A stretch of 38,738 nucleotides of DNA from Paenibacillus sp. Soil787 (GTDB lineage Bacteria; Bacillota; Bacilli; Paenibacillales; NBRC-103111), in assembly GCF_001429545.1 (NCBI RefSeq), contig NZ_LMSP01000001.1:376450-415187 (forward strand). The letters are read 5' to 3'. This document shows, in pieces, positions 24,392-33,456 of the stretch. The position numbers and the translations under genes are program-made. Numbering within the stretch: position 1 is the first letter of the stretch; each line of letters begins with the position of its first letter. The notes below the pieces were generated by a model, which had not been told where the DNA came from, ran no database searches, and saw only the letters and a list, made by a program, of their open reading frames with translations.

Positions 24392-27300
24392 GTGAAAATT
24401 GGTAAACAAACGATCGTTTTATTAATATCGATGCTGCTATTCGCCTCGATCATTCCCATGTCTGCCACTGTTTTAGCCGCAGCGCAAACGAACCCTGTGT
24501 TGGTCTCTGGCGATTTCACAAGCGTGGATTTTAATGTAAATGTCCCCACAGTTACGAATGGAACGTACACGCCGGAACCGAGACTTTTAGGAGCGGTTGC
24601 AACGACAGCGGGCAGTAATCTGGCAGGAGTGGTCACCAATGTAGACGGTTCCAAGGCTTTTTTGATGGAAGCGGATACAGCCAATGTCGGATCGTATAAA
24701 GGCGGCATTAATAAAACGGACCGGTTCGGTATTCAAACCCGGATGGAATTCAACAATACGAATTCTCAAAGAAACGTCTTCCAGATGAAGAGCACGCCCC
24801 CGACGACAGGGACTGCTGCCTGGCCAACGCTGCTTGTTTTTGATCAGTATGGAAATATCAAAGACTCCAATGGGAAAGTACTCGGTCCCTATGCAGCGAA
24901 TCAATGGTACGACATCGTTGTCGATGTGGACACGCCAAACCATTGGTATAGTGTCTGGATCAACGGAACGCAAATGATCAACAACCAGGATTTGGGCAAT
25001 TGGACCGGCTTATACCAAAATAATATCACGCAATATACAAATGCTAGCAAGACGGCAAGCCAGACAATGATCGCATATGTGAAAGCGGGTACCATTGTTC
25101 CTCCGCTTCAAGCTCTTGTTATTCCCGATATGACTGTGGATAAAGGGAAAGCTGCCGTTTTAACCTACCAGACGGTTCCAAATCCGGCCTATGTGACAAA
25201 TGTAACCTGGACATCCTCGGATCCGAGTGTCGCAAAAGTAGTAGGTAACGGACTGCTCGCGCTAAATACCGGCGTGGCAACGATTACTGCGACTGAATCT
25301 TATAGCGGGATAAGCAAGTCTTTCCAGGTTACAGTGCAAGAACCAGCTCATACATGGAGCTCTCACGCCATTAGCGCCGATGATCTGGCAGCGGTTCTTT
25401 GGGTTGGGTATCGGCCTGAGATGAATTACAGCTCCGACCAAATCATGAACTTGAACCCTCAGCTCCAAACCTATATGGATATGAATGAAAGCGATTTTAT
25501 CCAGGCGGTGAAAGCGGCCTCAGCCCAGATTCCTAATCCAGATAGTCATACCAGCTTTGAACGTTACGCAAGACTTTTCGCCCAGCTTTATAAGCTGACC
25601 AATGACCCAAAATATGCAAGAAAAGCTGCTCTCATCCTCTATTATCAGGCACTGGATTATCCACGCATTGTGGTGAACCATAACTATAGCGATTTTTATG
25701 TAGGAAATAACGAGTTTCCACAAAATGTGGTCGCTGCTTATGGCCTCCTTATTGACTCGGATATTTGGGGGCAGCTTGTCCCTAACATTTCCGCTGGAGA
25801 GGTTAAACAAACCATTGAAGGTCTGTGGCTCAGACCTGCCGCCTATGAGTGTATAAGAGCCATAAACAGCATGAGATTGAACAATATCACCCCATACGGA
25901 GGCCGATCCTCTGTTGTAACGGCCATGCTTCTAAATGATCCGTATCTGATCCGTGAAGTCATCGACATCTACGATCGGCTTCTTAACGGCAACAATTATT
26001 TTAACGACGCCATGTGGTATGAAGAAACGACCAGCTACGGGGATCAGGTATCCAATAATGCGAAGACGACCGTGGATGTGCTGAAAGACTGGACCGATCC
26101 GGCTGGCTATGTGGATACCAAACTGGGACTCAAGTTGGATAAAACGGATCTGAACCCAAGATGGCCATTGCTCCAACAGACCCTTGGCTTTAACTCCGTC
26201 AAGATGATTTATCCGGACGGAACAGCAATTCCAATCAATGATACTTACGGCAAAACTGGAAATCCGCAACCGCTGCCTATTGTCGGCAACGGATTGAAAA
26301 ATATCGAATTGCCGGGCCTCGGCTATTACGGCCTGTTCCAGGGAGATACAAATGAGGCTACCCACGCCGGGTTGTTGTATCAGCCAACAGATATTGGGTT
26401 TGGCGGCCATACGCATGAGAACTTTTTATCCCTCGACCTGTGGGGGGCCGGAGTCGAAATGCTGCCGCACACGGGTTACGTGAATACAACCAGCTATGCG
26501 GATGGAAGCGGGGCTACCTTGCGTTATCCTTCGTTTACACCGCTTTGGAGAAATATGCCGTGGGTATGGAGACAAGACGGGGCGAATGCGAAAGCAACAG
26601 GATTATGGGAAAAACCCGAGTTAATAGCTTACGATCCCGGAACGGCGAACGGCAAACAGGTGCAGCTCGTGGAAGCTTCCGACCCCGGACCGGACGGAAT
26701 AGGCGCAGCGATGAACCGAAGATTAATCATGCTGGTCAATTTGGACGGGAACCGCAACTACACCTTTGATCTGACCCGCATGCAGGGCGGTCAGGCACAT
26801 GAAATATTCCAGCGCGGCCCAGAATTGGAAAATATGGATGTCCAGGTGCAAGGAACTCAGCTCACGGCCACTGGCCAAGCCAACTTGCAGAACTATTTGA
26901 CCAGTATCAACAGTACACAGGGCTTAATGACCTACATGCAGCTCCTACAGAACCCGAAGGCCGGGTCCGGGAATAACAGCTTCTCCTTTACATGGAAAGG
27001 ACAACAAACGGGCTCGTCCATTCACACCTTCATGAATGGGGTAAGCGGTTCGGACGTGTTTTTATCTACGATGCCGACAGCAAGAAGAATTACAACGAAA
27101 GCGGATGAAACCAAGTATGTGACGCCTCACCTCGTCAGAAGAAACATTGTGTCCGATAGCGCCCAAATTACACAATATGGCGCTGTGCATGAAATATACA
27201 GACAAGGTCAAACAGGCGATGTAACCAACGTCGAGTGGTTGAAGCCGGACGATGGAGACCCGATGACGAACGTTGCCGTCGTGACAAGCAATACATACGT

Positions 27301-28285
27301 GGACATGATTTATACGAGCGGCGATACGAAAGAGCGTACCTTTAACGGCATCACCTTTGCCGGAAGCATCGCCGTTGCCAGAATCGATGCGGCGACAGGC
27401 AAGCTTGTGTATTCCTATGTATACGGATCTGGCAAAGTGACGGAACAGAATGCAAGTTTGACCGGCTACGATACGCAAGTATTGGAGATCACGGCAGCAA
27501 CGACAGCTTCCACTAATATGGCGCTCGACCCGGCCGTAAGGGAGAATACGATCACCGTTAATGGAAAATTCCCGAATAAAGACCTGCTGAAAGGACAGTG
27601 GCTCCAAACCAGGTTCGGGGACGGATCCGGAATCGGAGTGAAAGTGAAGGGCTTGACTGAGGTTGGAAATTCTACGGTTATAACCTTGGAGCAATACACT
27701 CCTTTCAGCCTGACGGATACGGGTGTGCAATTGTTGTTCAGCCCGAATGTGTTCATTCCGGGTAAAGCTTATGTCGTGTTCAATCTTCCGAAATATAAAT
27801 CGGATTTTACACCGCCAGAAATTACGGTAACCGGCTTGGTGTACGGTACGTACAGTGATGACCCTGCTGTTACGCCGGTCATTGCGCTGAGCGACAATTT
27901 GTCCGGGGTTGACAACAGTAAGACAACGGTAACTCTGGATACTTACGGGGTACAGCAAGATGCAACAATTGCTTTGTACACGTTGCCGCTTGGTTCGCAT
28001 ACGTATACCGTCACGTCAAGCGATTTGGCTGGGAACGTAGGCAGCACATCGGTGGTGTTCCAAACAAAGGCAAGTATCCAATCCATTCAGGCGCTGGTAA
28101 CGCTTTTTACAAATAAACAGTGGATTGATAGCGCTGGTATCTCCAACAGCTTGCAAAGCAAGTTGGCCGCGAACGATCTGGTTGATTTTGTGAGCGCAGT
28201 GCAGGCGCAAAGCGGGAAGCACATTTCAAGTGAAGCGGCAAAATATTTACTTCGAGATGCTCGGTATGTATTGTCTCAGAAATAG
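24392..28285 (+). CDS. Secreted multidomain heparinase II/III-family lyase with FIMAH domain
   Basis: A 1297-residue secreted protein. Order: signal peptide (about 1-30), concanavalin/LamG-like domain (about 35-235), BIG2-like domain (about 240-318), alpha/alpha toroid (about 325-630) and heparinase II/III-type beta-sandwich (about 640-940), then Ig-like repeats and a FIMAH domain (about 1215-1297, LVDFVSAVQAQSGKHISSEA). Family residues visible are MWYEETTSY (Y543, Y549) and HTHEN (H673, H675) followed by FLSLDLWGAGVEML, matching the His-rich strand of the heparinase II/III domain. It should cleave a uronic-acid polysaccharide outside the cell. GTG 24392 follows AGGAGG by seven bases. A paralogue follows at 33962. 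The substrate (heparin, alginate, ulvan or another) cannot be fixed from sequence. Confidence 0.85.
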   Translation: MKIGKQTIVLLISMLLFASIIPMSATVLAAAQTNPVLVSGDFTSVDFNVNVPTVTNGTYTPEPRLLGAVATTAGSNLAGVVTNVDGSKAFLMEADTANVGSYKGGINKTDRFGIQTRMEFNNTNSQRNVFQMKSTPPTTGTAAWPTLLVFDQYGNIKDSNGKVLGPYAANQWYDIVVDVDTPNHWYSVWINGTQMINNQDLGNWTGLYQNNITQYTNASKTASQTMIAYVKAGTIVPPLQALVIPDMTVDKGKAAVLTYQTVPNPAYVTNVTWTSSDPSVAKVVGNGLLALNTGVATITATESYSGISKSFQVTVQEPAHTWSSHAISADDLAAVLWVGYRPEMNYSSDQIMNLNPQLQTYMDMNESDFIQAVKAASAQIPNPDSHTSFERYARLFAQLYKLTNDPKYARKAALILYYQALDYPRIVVNHNYSDFYVGNNEFPQNVVAAYGLLIDSDIWGQLVPNISAGEVKQTIEGLWLRPAAYECIRAINSMRLNNITPYGGRSSVVTAMLLNDPYLIREVIDIYDRLLNGNNYFNDAMWYEETTSYGDQVSNNAKTTVDVLKDWTDPAGYVDTKLGLKLDKTDLNPRWPLLQQTLGFNSVKMIYPDGTAIPINDTYGKTGNPQPLPIVGNGLKNIELPGLGYYGLFQGDTNEATHAGLLYQPTDIGFGGHTHENFLSLDLWGAGVEMLPHTGYVNTTSYADGSGATLRYPSFTPLWRNMPWVWRQDGANAKATGLWEKPELIAYDPGTANGKQVQLVEASDPGPDGIGAAMNRRLIMLVNLDGNRNYTFDLTRMQGGQAHEIFQRGPELENMDVQVQGTQLTATGQANLQNYLTSINSTQGLMTYMQLLQNPKAGSGNNSFSFTWKGQQTGSSIHTFMNGVSGSDVFLSTMPTARRITTKADETKYVTPHLVRRNIVSDSAQITQYGAVHEIYRQGQTGDVTNVEWLKPDDGDPMTNVAVVTSNTYVDMIYTSGDTKERTFNGITFAGSIAVARIDAATGKLVYSYVYGSGKVTEQNASLTGYDTQVLEITAATTASTNMALDPAVRENTITVNGKFPNKDLLKGQWLQTRFGDGSGIGVKVKGLTEVGNSTVITLEQYTPFSLTDTGVQLLFSPNVFIPGKAYVVFNLPKYKSDFTPPEITVTGLVYGTYSDDPAVTPVIALSDNLSGVDNSKTTVTLDTYGVQQDATIALYTLPLGSHTYTVTSSDLAGNVGSTSVVFQTKASIQSIQALVTLFTNKQWIDSAGISNSLQSKLAANDLVDFVSAVQAQSGKHISSEAAKYLLRDARYVLSQK

Positions 28286-28364
28286 TTCACTATGTGAGAT
28301 GATTCACGTTCTAGTAACGGGTCCCGTAGAACCAGTAAATAGTATTCCGTAAAATATGGATGAC

Positions 28365-28407
28365 AGAACCGCCCTTATCCAATATGGAACAGGCGGTTCT
28401 TTTTTTC
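28365..28407 (+). terminator. Rho-independent terminator after the first large lyase
   Basis: AGAACCGCC (28365-28373) pairs perfectly with GGCGGTTCT (28392-28400), with an 18-base loop, followed by a run of T to 28407. It separates the lyase from importer 3. Confidence 0.88.
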
Positions 28408-28504
28408 AAGGGAGAGATAACCTTCTGATAACTGTAAACAAAATCCACGCTCAATAATCGCAGATTCTGCCGCCAAACGGGGGAATATCAAATCTCGCAC
28501 ATCT

Positions 28505-28519
28505 GATTTGGCGATCTGG
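28505..28519 (+). promoter_or_regulatory. GATTYGGMGATCTGG motif, copy 2
   Basis: GATTTGGCGATCTGG in the 326-base gap between the first lyase and importer 3. It matches the copy at 24203-24217, which suggests that the lyase and this importer are co-regulated. It lies about 90 bases before the start codon. Confidence 0.45.
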
Positions 28520-28559
28520 CTTATGTACCTGCTGACAGAGTTGTGTTAAAAGTAAGTAT

Positions 28560-28573
28560 AGAAAATGTTTTCA
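28560..28573 (+). promoter_or_regulatory. Weak cre-like box
   Basis: AGAAAATGTTTTCA matches the CcpA consensus at 12 of 14 positions but has TG instead of the usual central CG. It contains the palindrome GAAAATGTTTTC and lies about 40 bases before the importer 3 start. Low certainty. Confidence 0.25.
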
Positions 28574-28611
28574 ACATGAGACTTGACTTTTTACGGAGGT
28601 GAACAAAAAAC

Positions 28612-29592
28612 ATGTCACAGCAAATCGAAACGGCAGTAGCTGAACTATCGGCAGGACGCAGCATCAGACAAGCAGCCAAAACTGAATTTGTAAAATCCAT
28701 CAAGCGAATCGTCCGAAACTTCGATCTTTACTTATTGTTGTTGCCGACGCTCGCCTACTTTTTTATTTTCCACTACTTCCCAATGTACGGGTTGCAAATT
28801 GCGTTCAAGAATTTCAATCCGATCAAAGGCATGGCGGAAAGCCCCTGGGTGGGGTTCGACAACTTTGAGCGTTTTTTCGAATCGTACCAGCTCTTCACGA
28901 TTATCCGAAACACGCTCGGTATTAGCATTTATGAGCTGCTCGTAGCGTTCCCGGCGCCAATCATTCTTGCGCTGATGATCAATCAATTGACGAGCGACAG
29001 GTTCAAACGTATCGTGCAAACGATTACCTACGCGCCTCATTTCATCTCCACTGTCGTTGTCGTCGGTATCGTTTACCTGCTGCTTTCGCCGAAGACGGGC
29101 GCAGTCAACAGTCTTCTCGGACTGTTTGGCATCGAGCCGATCTTCTTTATGGGAAGTGCCGATTGGTTCAAAACAGTGTTCGTTTTTTCCGGCGTGTGGC
29201 AAAATGTAGGTTGGGGAACGATCATATATTTGGCCGCACTAACCGCCGTCAATCCGGATTTGCACGAAGCGGCGACTGTAGACGGGGCATCGAAGCTGCA
29301 GCGCGTCTTTCACATCGATATTCCGTCGATCATGCCAACCGTTATTATCATGCTGATCATGAACATGGGCCATATGATGAGCGTCGGGTTCGAGAAAGTG
29401 TACCTGATGCAAAACCAGCTCAACGTCGATTCGTCCGAAACGATCCAGACGTACGTCTATAAGGCTGGGCTCGTGCAGGCGCAATACAGCTACGCTTCGG
29501 CGATTGGGCTGTTCAACACCGTCATCAACTTTGTTCTGCTAATCAGCGTAAACAAAATCGCAAAATCGCTTAAACAGACCAGCTTATGGTAG
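28612..29592 (+). CDS. LplB-type ABC sugar permease
   Basis: A 326-residue permease with a hydrophilic N terminus of about 35 residues, six predicted transmembrane segments and EAA loop EAATVDGASKLQRVFHIDIP (about 220-240). It resembles the LplB-type permease of importer 1. GGAGGTGA lies before ATG 28612 at a somewhat long spacing of about 12 bases. It is the first gene of a three-gene importer operon whose upstream gap contains the GATTYGGMGATCTGG motif and a weak cre-like box. Confidence 0.92.
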   Translation: MSQQIETAVAELSAGRSIRQAAKTEFVKSIKRIVRNFDLYLLLLPTLAYFFIFHYFPMYGLQIAFKNFNPIKGMAESPWVGFDNFERFFESYQLFTIIRNTLGISIYELLVAFPAPIILALMINQLTSDRFKRIVQTITYAPHFISTVVVVGIVYLLLSPKTGAVNSLLGLFGIEPIFFMGSADWFKTVFVFSGVWQNVGWGTIIYLAALTAVNPDLHEAATVDGASKLQRVFHIDIPSIMPTVIIMLIMNMGHMMSVGFEKVYLMQNQLNVDSSETIQTYVYKAGLVQAQYSYASAIGLFNTVINFVLLISVNKIAKSLKQTSLW

Positions 29593-29602
29593 GAGGGAAA
29601 TG

Positions 29603-30487
29603 ATGAAGCTGACAAAAACAAGGGCGGACATCCTGTTCGATTTCTGCAATTACACGCTCATTTCGATTTTGGTGATACTCGTCCTTTATCCGCTTTATTT
29701 TGTCGTTATCGCTTCCATAACGGATCCGAACCTGGTTTATTCCGGAAAACTATTGTTTTTTTTCGAGAAAATTACGTGGGATGGCTACAGAAGGCTGTTC
29801 GCCGAACCATCCATTTGGCTTGGTTTCAAAAATTCGTTATGGTATACGGTGACGGGAACGATGATCAACGTCGTACTGACGGTTACGGCGGGCTATGTAC
29901 TGTCGCGGTCGGATCTAATCGGCCGGAACGTCTTCATGTTCCTGCTTGTGTTTACGATTTTTTTCGGCGGCGGGCTCATTCCGAGCTATCTGCTTGTCAA
30001 AGACCTGGGCATGCTCGACACGACGTGGGCGATGATTATTCCGAACGCGGTTTCCGTCTTCAACGTCATTATCGCGCGGACGTTTTTCCAGTCGAACTTG
30101 CCGGGCGAGCTGCTCGAATCGGCGCAAATGGACGGATGCTCGAACTTGAAATTCTTTTGGAAAATCGCCATTCCGCTGGCGCTGCCGATTGTGGCAGTTA
30201 TGGTGCTGTTCTATGCGGTAGGCCACTGGAACTCGTACTTACAGGCACTTATTTATTTGAAAAGCAACAGCATGCAGCCGCTGCAGATCATTTTGCGGAA
30301 CATTCTCATCATGAACGAAGGCTCTGATCTGCAGGATTTACAGGATGGATCACTAGAGCAACAGAAAAAGTTGGAGCTGATGAAGTACGGCATTATTATC
30401 GTATCCAGCTTGCCGATGCTCATCTTGTACCCGTTCCTCCAGCGTTACTTTGTCAAAGGCGCACTGGTGGGCTCACTAAAGGGGTAA
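29603..30487 (+). CDS. LplC/YtcP-type ABC sugar permease
   Basis: A 294-residue permease, six predicted transmembrane segments, EAA loop ESAQMDGCSNLKFFWKIAIP and the family ending YFVKGALVGSLKG. AGGAGG (29591-29596) is six bases before ATG 29603; an ATG at 29600 immediately upstream adds one residue and cannot be excluded. It partners the permease ending at 29592 and is followed by the binding-protein gene 30 bases later. Confidence 0.92.
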   Translation: MKLTKTRADILFDFCNYTLISILVILVLYPLYFVVIASITDPNLVYSGKLLFFFEKITWDGYRRLFAEPSIWLGFKNSLWYTVTGTMINVVLTVTAGYVLSRSDLIGRNVFMFLLVFTIFFGGGLIPSYLLVKDLGMLDTTWAMIIPNAVSVFNVIIARTFFQSNLPGELLESAQMDGCSNLKFFWKIAIPLALPIVAVMVLFYAVGHWNSYLQALIYLKSNSMQPLQIILRNILIMNEGSDLQDLQDGSLEQQKKLELMKYGIIIVSSLPMLILYPFLQRYFVKGALVGSLKG

Positions 30488-30517
30488 ATTCATTTAACAG
30501 AAAAGGGGAATAGTACG

Positions 30518-32140
30518 ATGAACAAGAAATGGCCAAAAGTTACAATTGGAATGACGATCGCAATGGCAGTCGTACTTACAGGCTGCGGCGGGGGAAAAGA
30601 CACTCCGGCGGAGAGCGGCAAAAAATCGGAAGCAGTGTCGGCGAACGTGAACGCGACCGGTTTCCCGATCGCCAAGGAGAAGATAACCTTGAACATTGCC
30701 GGCTTCAAGCCGCCTTCAGGCAAAGATTTGAACGACTATAAGATTTATCAGGATATCGAAGCCAAAACGAACATCCATATCAATTGGAATTTGACACCGG
30801 GAAGCGCCTGGCAGGAGAAGAAAAACCTGCTGTTCGCCGGCGGCGAGCTGCCCGACGCGTTCTATGCGCACGGTATTTTGAACGAAGAAACGGATATTGT
30901 GAAGTACGGATCGCAAGGCGTTCTCATTCCGCTAGAGGGCTTGATCGACAAATATGCGCCCAATGTCAAAAAGCTGCTTCAGGACAATCCGACTTATAAA
31001 AAGCAGCTGACGGCGCCGGACGGCCACATCTATTCGCTGCCGACGATCAACGAAAGCTACCCGCGAACGAAGTCCACCATGTTCATCAACAAAAAATGGC
31101 TCGACGAGCTGAAGCTTCCAATGCCGACGACGACCGACGAGCTGTACAAAACGCTGAAAGCGTTTAAAGAAAATGATCTCGGCGGCAAAAATAAGAAGGA
31201 TCAGATACCGCTGTCGTTCATAAACAACCCGAGTTACCCGAACAACGACGTCAACGCCTTCTTTGGGGCGTTCGGCCGCATTGACCGAGACATGCACAAA
31301 GCGGGAAACAACCACTTGTCTGTGGAAAACGACAAAGTGATTTACACCGCAGTGCAGCCGGCTTTTAAGGAAGCCATCCAATATTTCAATAAGCTGTTTG
31401 CCGAAGGTTTGGCTGATCCGGAAAGCTTCACGCAGGATAGCAAGGTTTTAACCTCGAAAACAACCAATGGAATTGTGGGAGTCGCATTCGACTGGAACCC
31501 GAACAACCAGGATTATGTATCGCTTCCTCCTTTGAAAGGACCGAACGGCAAGGATCCGGTGTGGGCGGACTATGCGAGCAGTATTTTGGCGAGAGGTTCT
31601 TTCGCCATTACGAAGGTAAATAAGCATCCGGAAGCGACGATCCGCTGGATCGATTATATATACACACCGGTAGCTTCACTTCAACTTTCTAATGGAGTGA
31701 TTGGCAGCGACGCCTTGAAGGAGCGACCAGACGGTAAATACGATATATCAACGCTTCCGGCGGGTGCTAACGAAGACGAATTCAGAAAAGCTCCGGCTGG
31801 CTCATATTCAGTATGGGCAGTGACAAAGGCTGTTGATGACTTGAAAGTGATTGTCCCTTCAGGCAAACGGACGAAAGTCGACGTCGATAATGTATACGGC
31901 AAGTATCTCATCGACAACGCATTCCCGAAAACGTATTTAACGGCCGAAGAAAGCGACCAAATATCCCGCTATTTGACTGACATCGACTCGTACGTAAGCA
32001 AAATGTACGCGAAATGGATGATGTCCGGCGGCATTGAGAATGAATGGGACGACTATGTGAAGAAGTTGAATGACATGGGCCTTGATAAAATGATGAAGAT
32101 ATACCAGCAGGTATACGACCGGTATAAGGCATTGAAATAA
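30518..32140 (+). CDS. LplA-type sugar-binding lipoprotein
   Basis: A 540-residue extracellular solute-binding protein. The lipoprotein signal ends with lipobox LTGC (C23), followed by a short Gly/Lys-rich linker and a long two-lobed fold of the Lpl type, similar in length to the importer 1 receptor. AAAAGGGGAA precedes ATG 30518. In this operon the binding protein is last, after the permeases, unlike importer 1. GC-rich codon use matches the PL8 and AraC genes. A decayed sulfatase sequence begins seven bases after its stop. Confidence 0.92.
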   Translation: MNKKWPKVTIGMTIAMAVVLTGCGGGKDTPAESGKKSEAVSANVNATGFPIAKEKITLNIAGFKPPSGKDLNDYKIYQDIEAKTNIHINWNLTPGSAWQEKKNLLFAGGELPDAFYAHGILNEETDIVKYGSQGVLIPLEGLIDKYAPNVKKLLQDNPTYKKQLTAPDGHIYSLPTINESYPRTKSTMFINKKWLDELKLPMPTTTDELYKTLKAFKENDLGGKNKKDQIPLSFINNPSYPNNDVNAFFGAFGRIDRDMHKAGNNHLSVENDKVIYTAVQPAFKEAIQYFNKLFAEGLADPESFTQDSKVLTSKTTNGIVGVAFDWNPNNQDYVSLPPLKGPNGKDPVWADYASSILARGSFAITKVNKHPEATIRWIDYIYTPVASLQLSNGVIGSDALKERPDGKYDISTLPAGANEDEFRKAPAGSYSVWAVTKAVDDLKVIVPSGKRTKVDVDNVYGKYLIDNAFPKTYLTAEESDQISRYLTDIDSYVSKMYAKWMMSGGIENEWDDYVKKLNDMGLDKMMKIYQQVYDRYKALK

Positions 32141-32146
32141 GAGTAA

Positions 32147-32299
32147 CCGAACGTCGTTTTTATACTGGCCGTGACGTGGGTAGTTGGGCCCTTGGCTGTG
32201 CGGGCAACCGCGCAATCTACACACCGAATCTCGATCGGCTTGCCGATTGAGATTCGGTCATTTTTCTGCAAGTAGCCTGTATGTTCGACGGCCCGTGCT
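32147..32299 (+). pseudogene. Family S1 sulfatase remnant (N-terminal, frameshifted)
   Basis: About 50 codons match the N terminus of family S1 sulfatases across frames. Frame one gives PNVVFILA; after a one-base deletion the next frame gives DVGSWALGCAGN and YTPNLDRLAD followed by a stop; a further shift gives IRSFFCK, a stop, and PVCSTAR. The order matches intact sulfatases: metal-binding DD region (one D lost by the deletion), GN...TPNLDRLA, FFC..PVCSPAR. The last block is the sulfatase catalytic signature, in which the Cys becomes formylglycine; here CSTAR replaces CSPAR. Nothing beyond it resembles a sulfatase. It lies right after importer 3, so that operon probably once included a sulfatase, which supports a sulfated substrate in the past. 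Confidence 0.78.
32223..32265 (+). terminator. Strong hairpin with T-run inside the sulfatase remnant
   Basis: ACCGAATCTCGATCGG (32223-32238) pairs with CCGATTGAGATTCGGT (32243-32258) over 16 positions (one G-U), loop CTTG, then TTTTT at 32261-32265. It is a convincing terminator for importer 3. The left arm is the codons for TPNLDR of the remnant, so the terminator has formed within decayed coding sequence. Confidence 0.85.
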
Positions 32300-32355
32300 A
32301 TACAACGCTTTGACTTCTAATTACTAAATTTGAATGATTAAAAAGGAAATGAGCT

Positions 32356-33456
32356 ATGAGAATCAACCCTACACATCGAAACCAGCATATTAGAAGGAGT
32401 CAAAATCTTACTACAAAGCAATCTATGTTGCACGTGAGTGAACACCGTTTTCGACGCATGGTTGAGATCTCCCCAGAACCAATAATCGTACATAGCGAGG
32501 GAATTCTTACCTTCTTAAATAGAGCAGCTTTAAAACTGATTGGTGCGGATTCTCAAGTGGAAATGATCGGAAGATCAATTTTTGACTTTATTCATATTGA
32601 TTACCATAGGATAGTAAAAAGTTGTCTTCTCGAAGTTGGAGATGAAGATAACGACCTAGAATTCATCCCCATTGAATTAATTCGTAACGATGGAGAAAAC
32701 ATTGAAGCTGAAATCTCTAGTGTAGAGGCGTTTAATTTCCTAGGTAGGGCAGTTATACAAAGTGTGATAAGAGATATCTCTGCAAGGAAAAGAAATGATG
32801 AATTTTTAAAGAGAACTGACAAACTTTCTGCTATTGGACAATTAGCTGCAGGAGTTGCCCATGAAATACGTAATCCACTAACTGCTCTTAAAGGATTCAC
32901 ACAATTAATGATAAGTAAGTATAACGAACCCTATTGTGCAATCATGTTGGAGGAACTGGATCGCATAAACTTAATTGTAAATGAGTTCATGTTGCTATCA
33001 AAACCTCAGATTGCCAATATGAAACAAAATAATTTAAAAATACTTATAGATAACGTAATTTTTCTTTTAGAAGCACAAGCTATTATTAACAATGTACAAA
33101 TAAATTATGAACTTGAAGAAAACATTCCTCCAATTTTTTGTGATGAGAATCAACTAAAACAGGTATTTATAAATATTATGAAAAATGCAATTGAAGCAAT
33201 GCCTGACGGAGGGAATTTAATTATTCAGAGTCAAGTAAGTAGTGAAAAAGTATTACTCCGTTTCATCGATCAGGGGGATGGCATTCCCCAAGAACAGATC
33301 CTTAAACTTGGTCAACCTTTCTTTACTACTAAGGAGAAGGGGACGGGCTTGGGATTAATGGTATGTTACAATATTATTGAAGCACACAAAGGTACTATGT
33401 TTATTGAAAGTGAGCAAGGTAGAGGTACAACCGTTAACATTACTTTCCCCCATTAA
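32356..33456 (+). CDS. Soluble PAS-domain sensor histidine kinase, orphan
   Basis: A 366-residue kinase without transmembrane segments: PAS domain (about 30-145), HisKA with phospho-acceptor H169 in GVAHEIRNPLTALKGF, and a HATPase domain with N-box NIMKNAIEAMP, G1 DQGDGIP, F-box PFFTTKEKG and G2 TGLGLMV. The layout is that of sporulation-type kinases (KinA/KinE group) and similar cytoplasmic stress sensors. No response regulator is adjacent. Codon use is much more AT-rich than the preceding importer genes, so it is probably not part of the sugar locus. AAAAGGA lies eight bases before ATG 32356. Confidence 0.9.
   Translation: MRINPTHRNQHIRRSQNLTTKQSMLHVSEHRFRRMVEISPEPIIVHSEGILTFLNRAALKLIGADSQVEMIGRSIFDFIHIDYHRIVKSCLLEVGDEDNDLEFIPIELIRNDGENIEAEISSVEAFNFLGRAVIQSVIRDISARKRNDEFLKRTDKLSAIGQLAAGVAHEIRNPLTALKGFTQLMISKYNEPYCAIMLEELDRINLIVNEFMLLSKPQIANMKQNNLKILIDNVIFLLEAQAIINNVQINYELEENIPPIFCDENQLKQVFINIMKNAIEAMPDGGNLIIQSQVSSEKVLLRFIDQGDGIPQEQILKLGQPFFTTKEKGTGLGLMVCYNIIEAHKGTMFIESEQGRGTTVNITFPH

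Noticed and set aside
27062..28000. 312-codon open frame on the - strand inside the first lyase, with a homologous 209-codon - strand frame at 37559-38188
   Set aside because: Both are antisense shadows of homologous coding sequence; similarity follows from the paralogous + strand genes, and no ribosome site or domain is seen.
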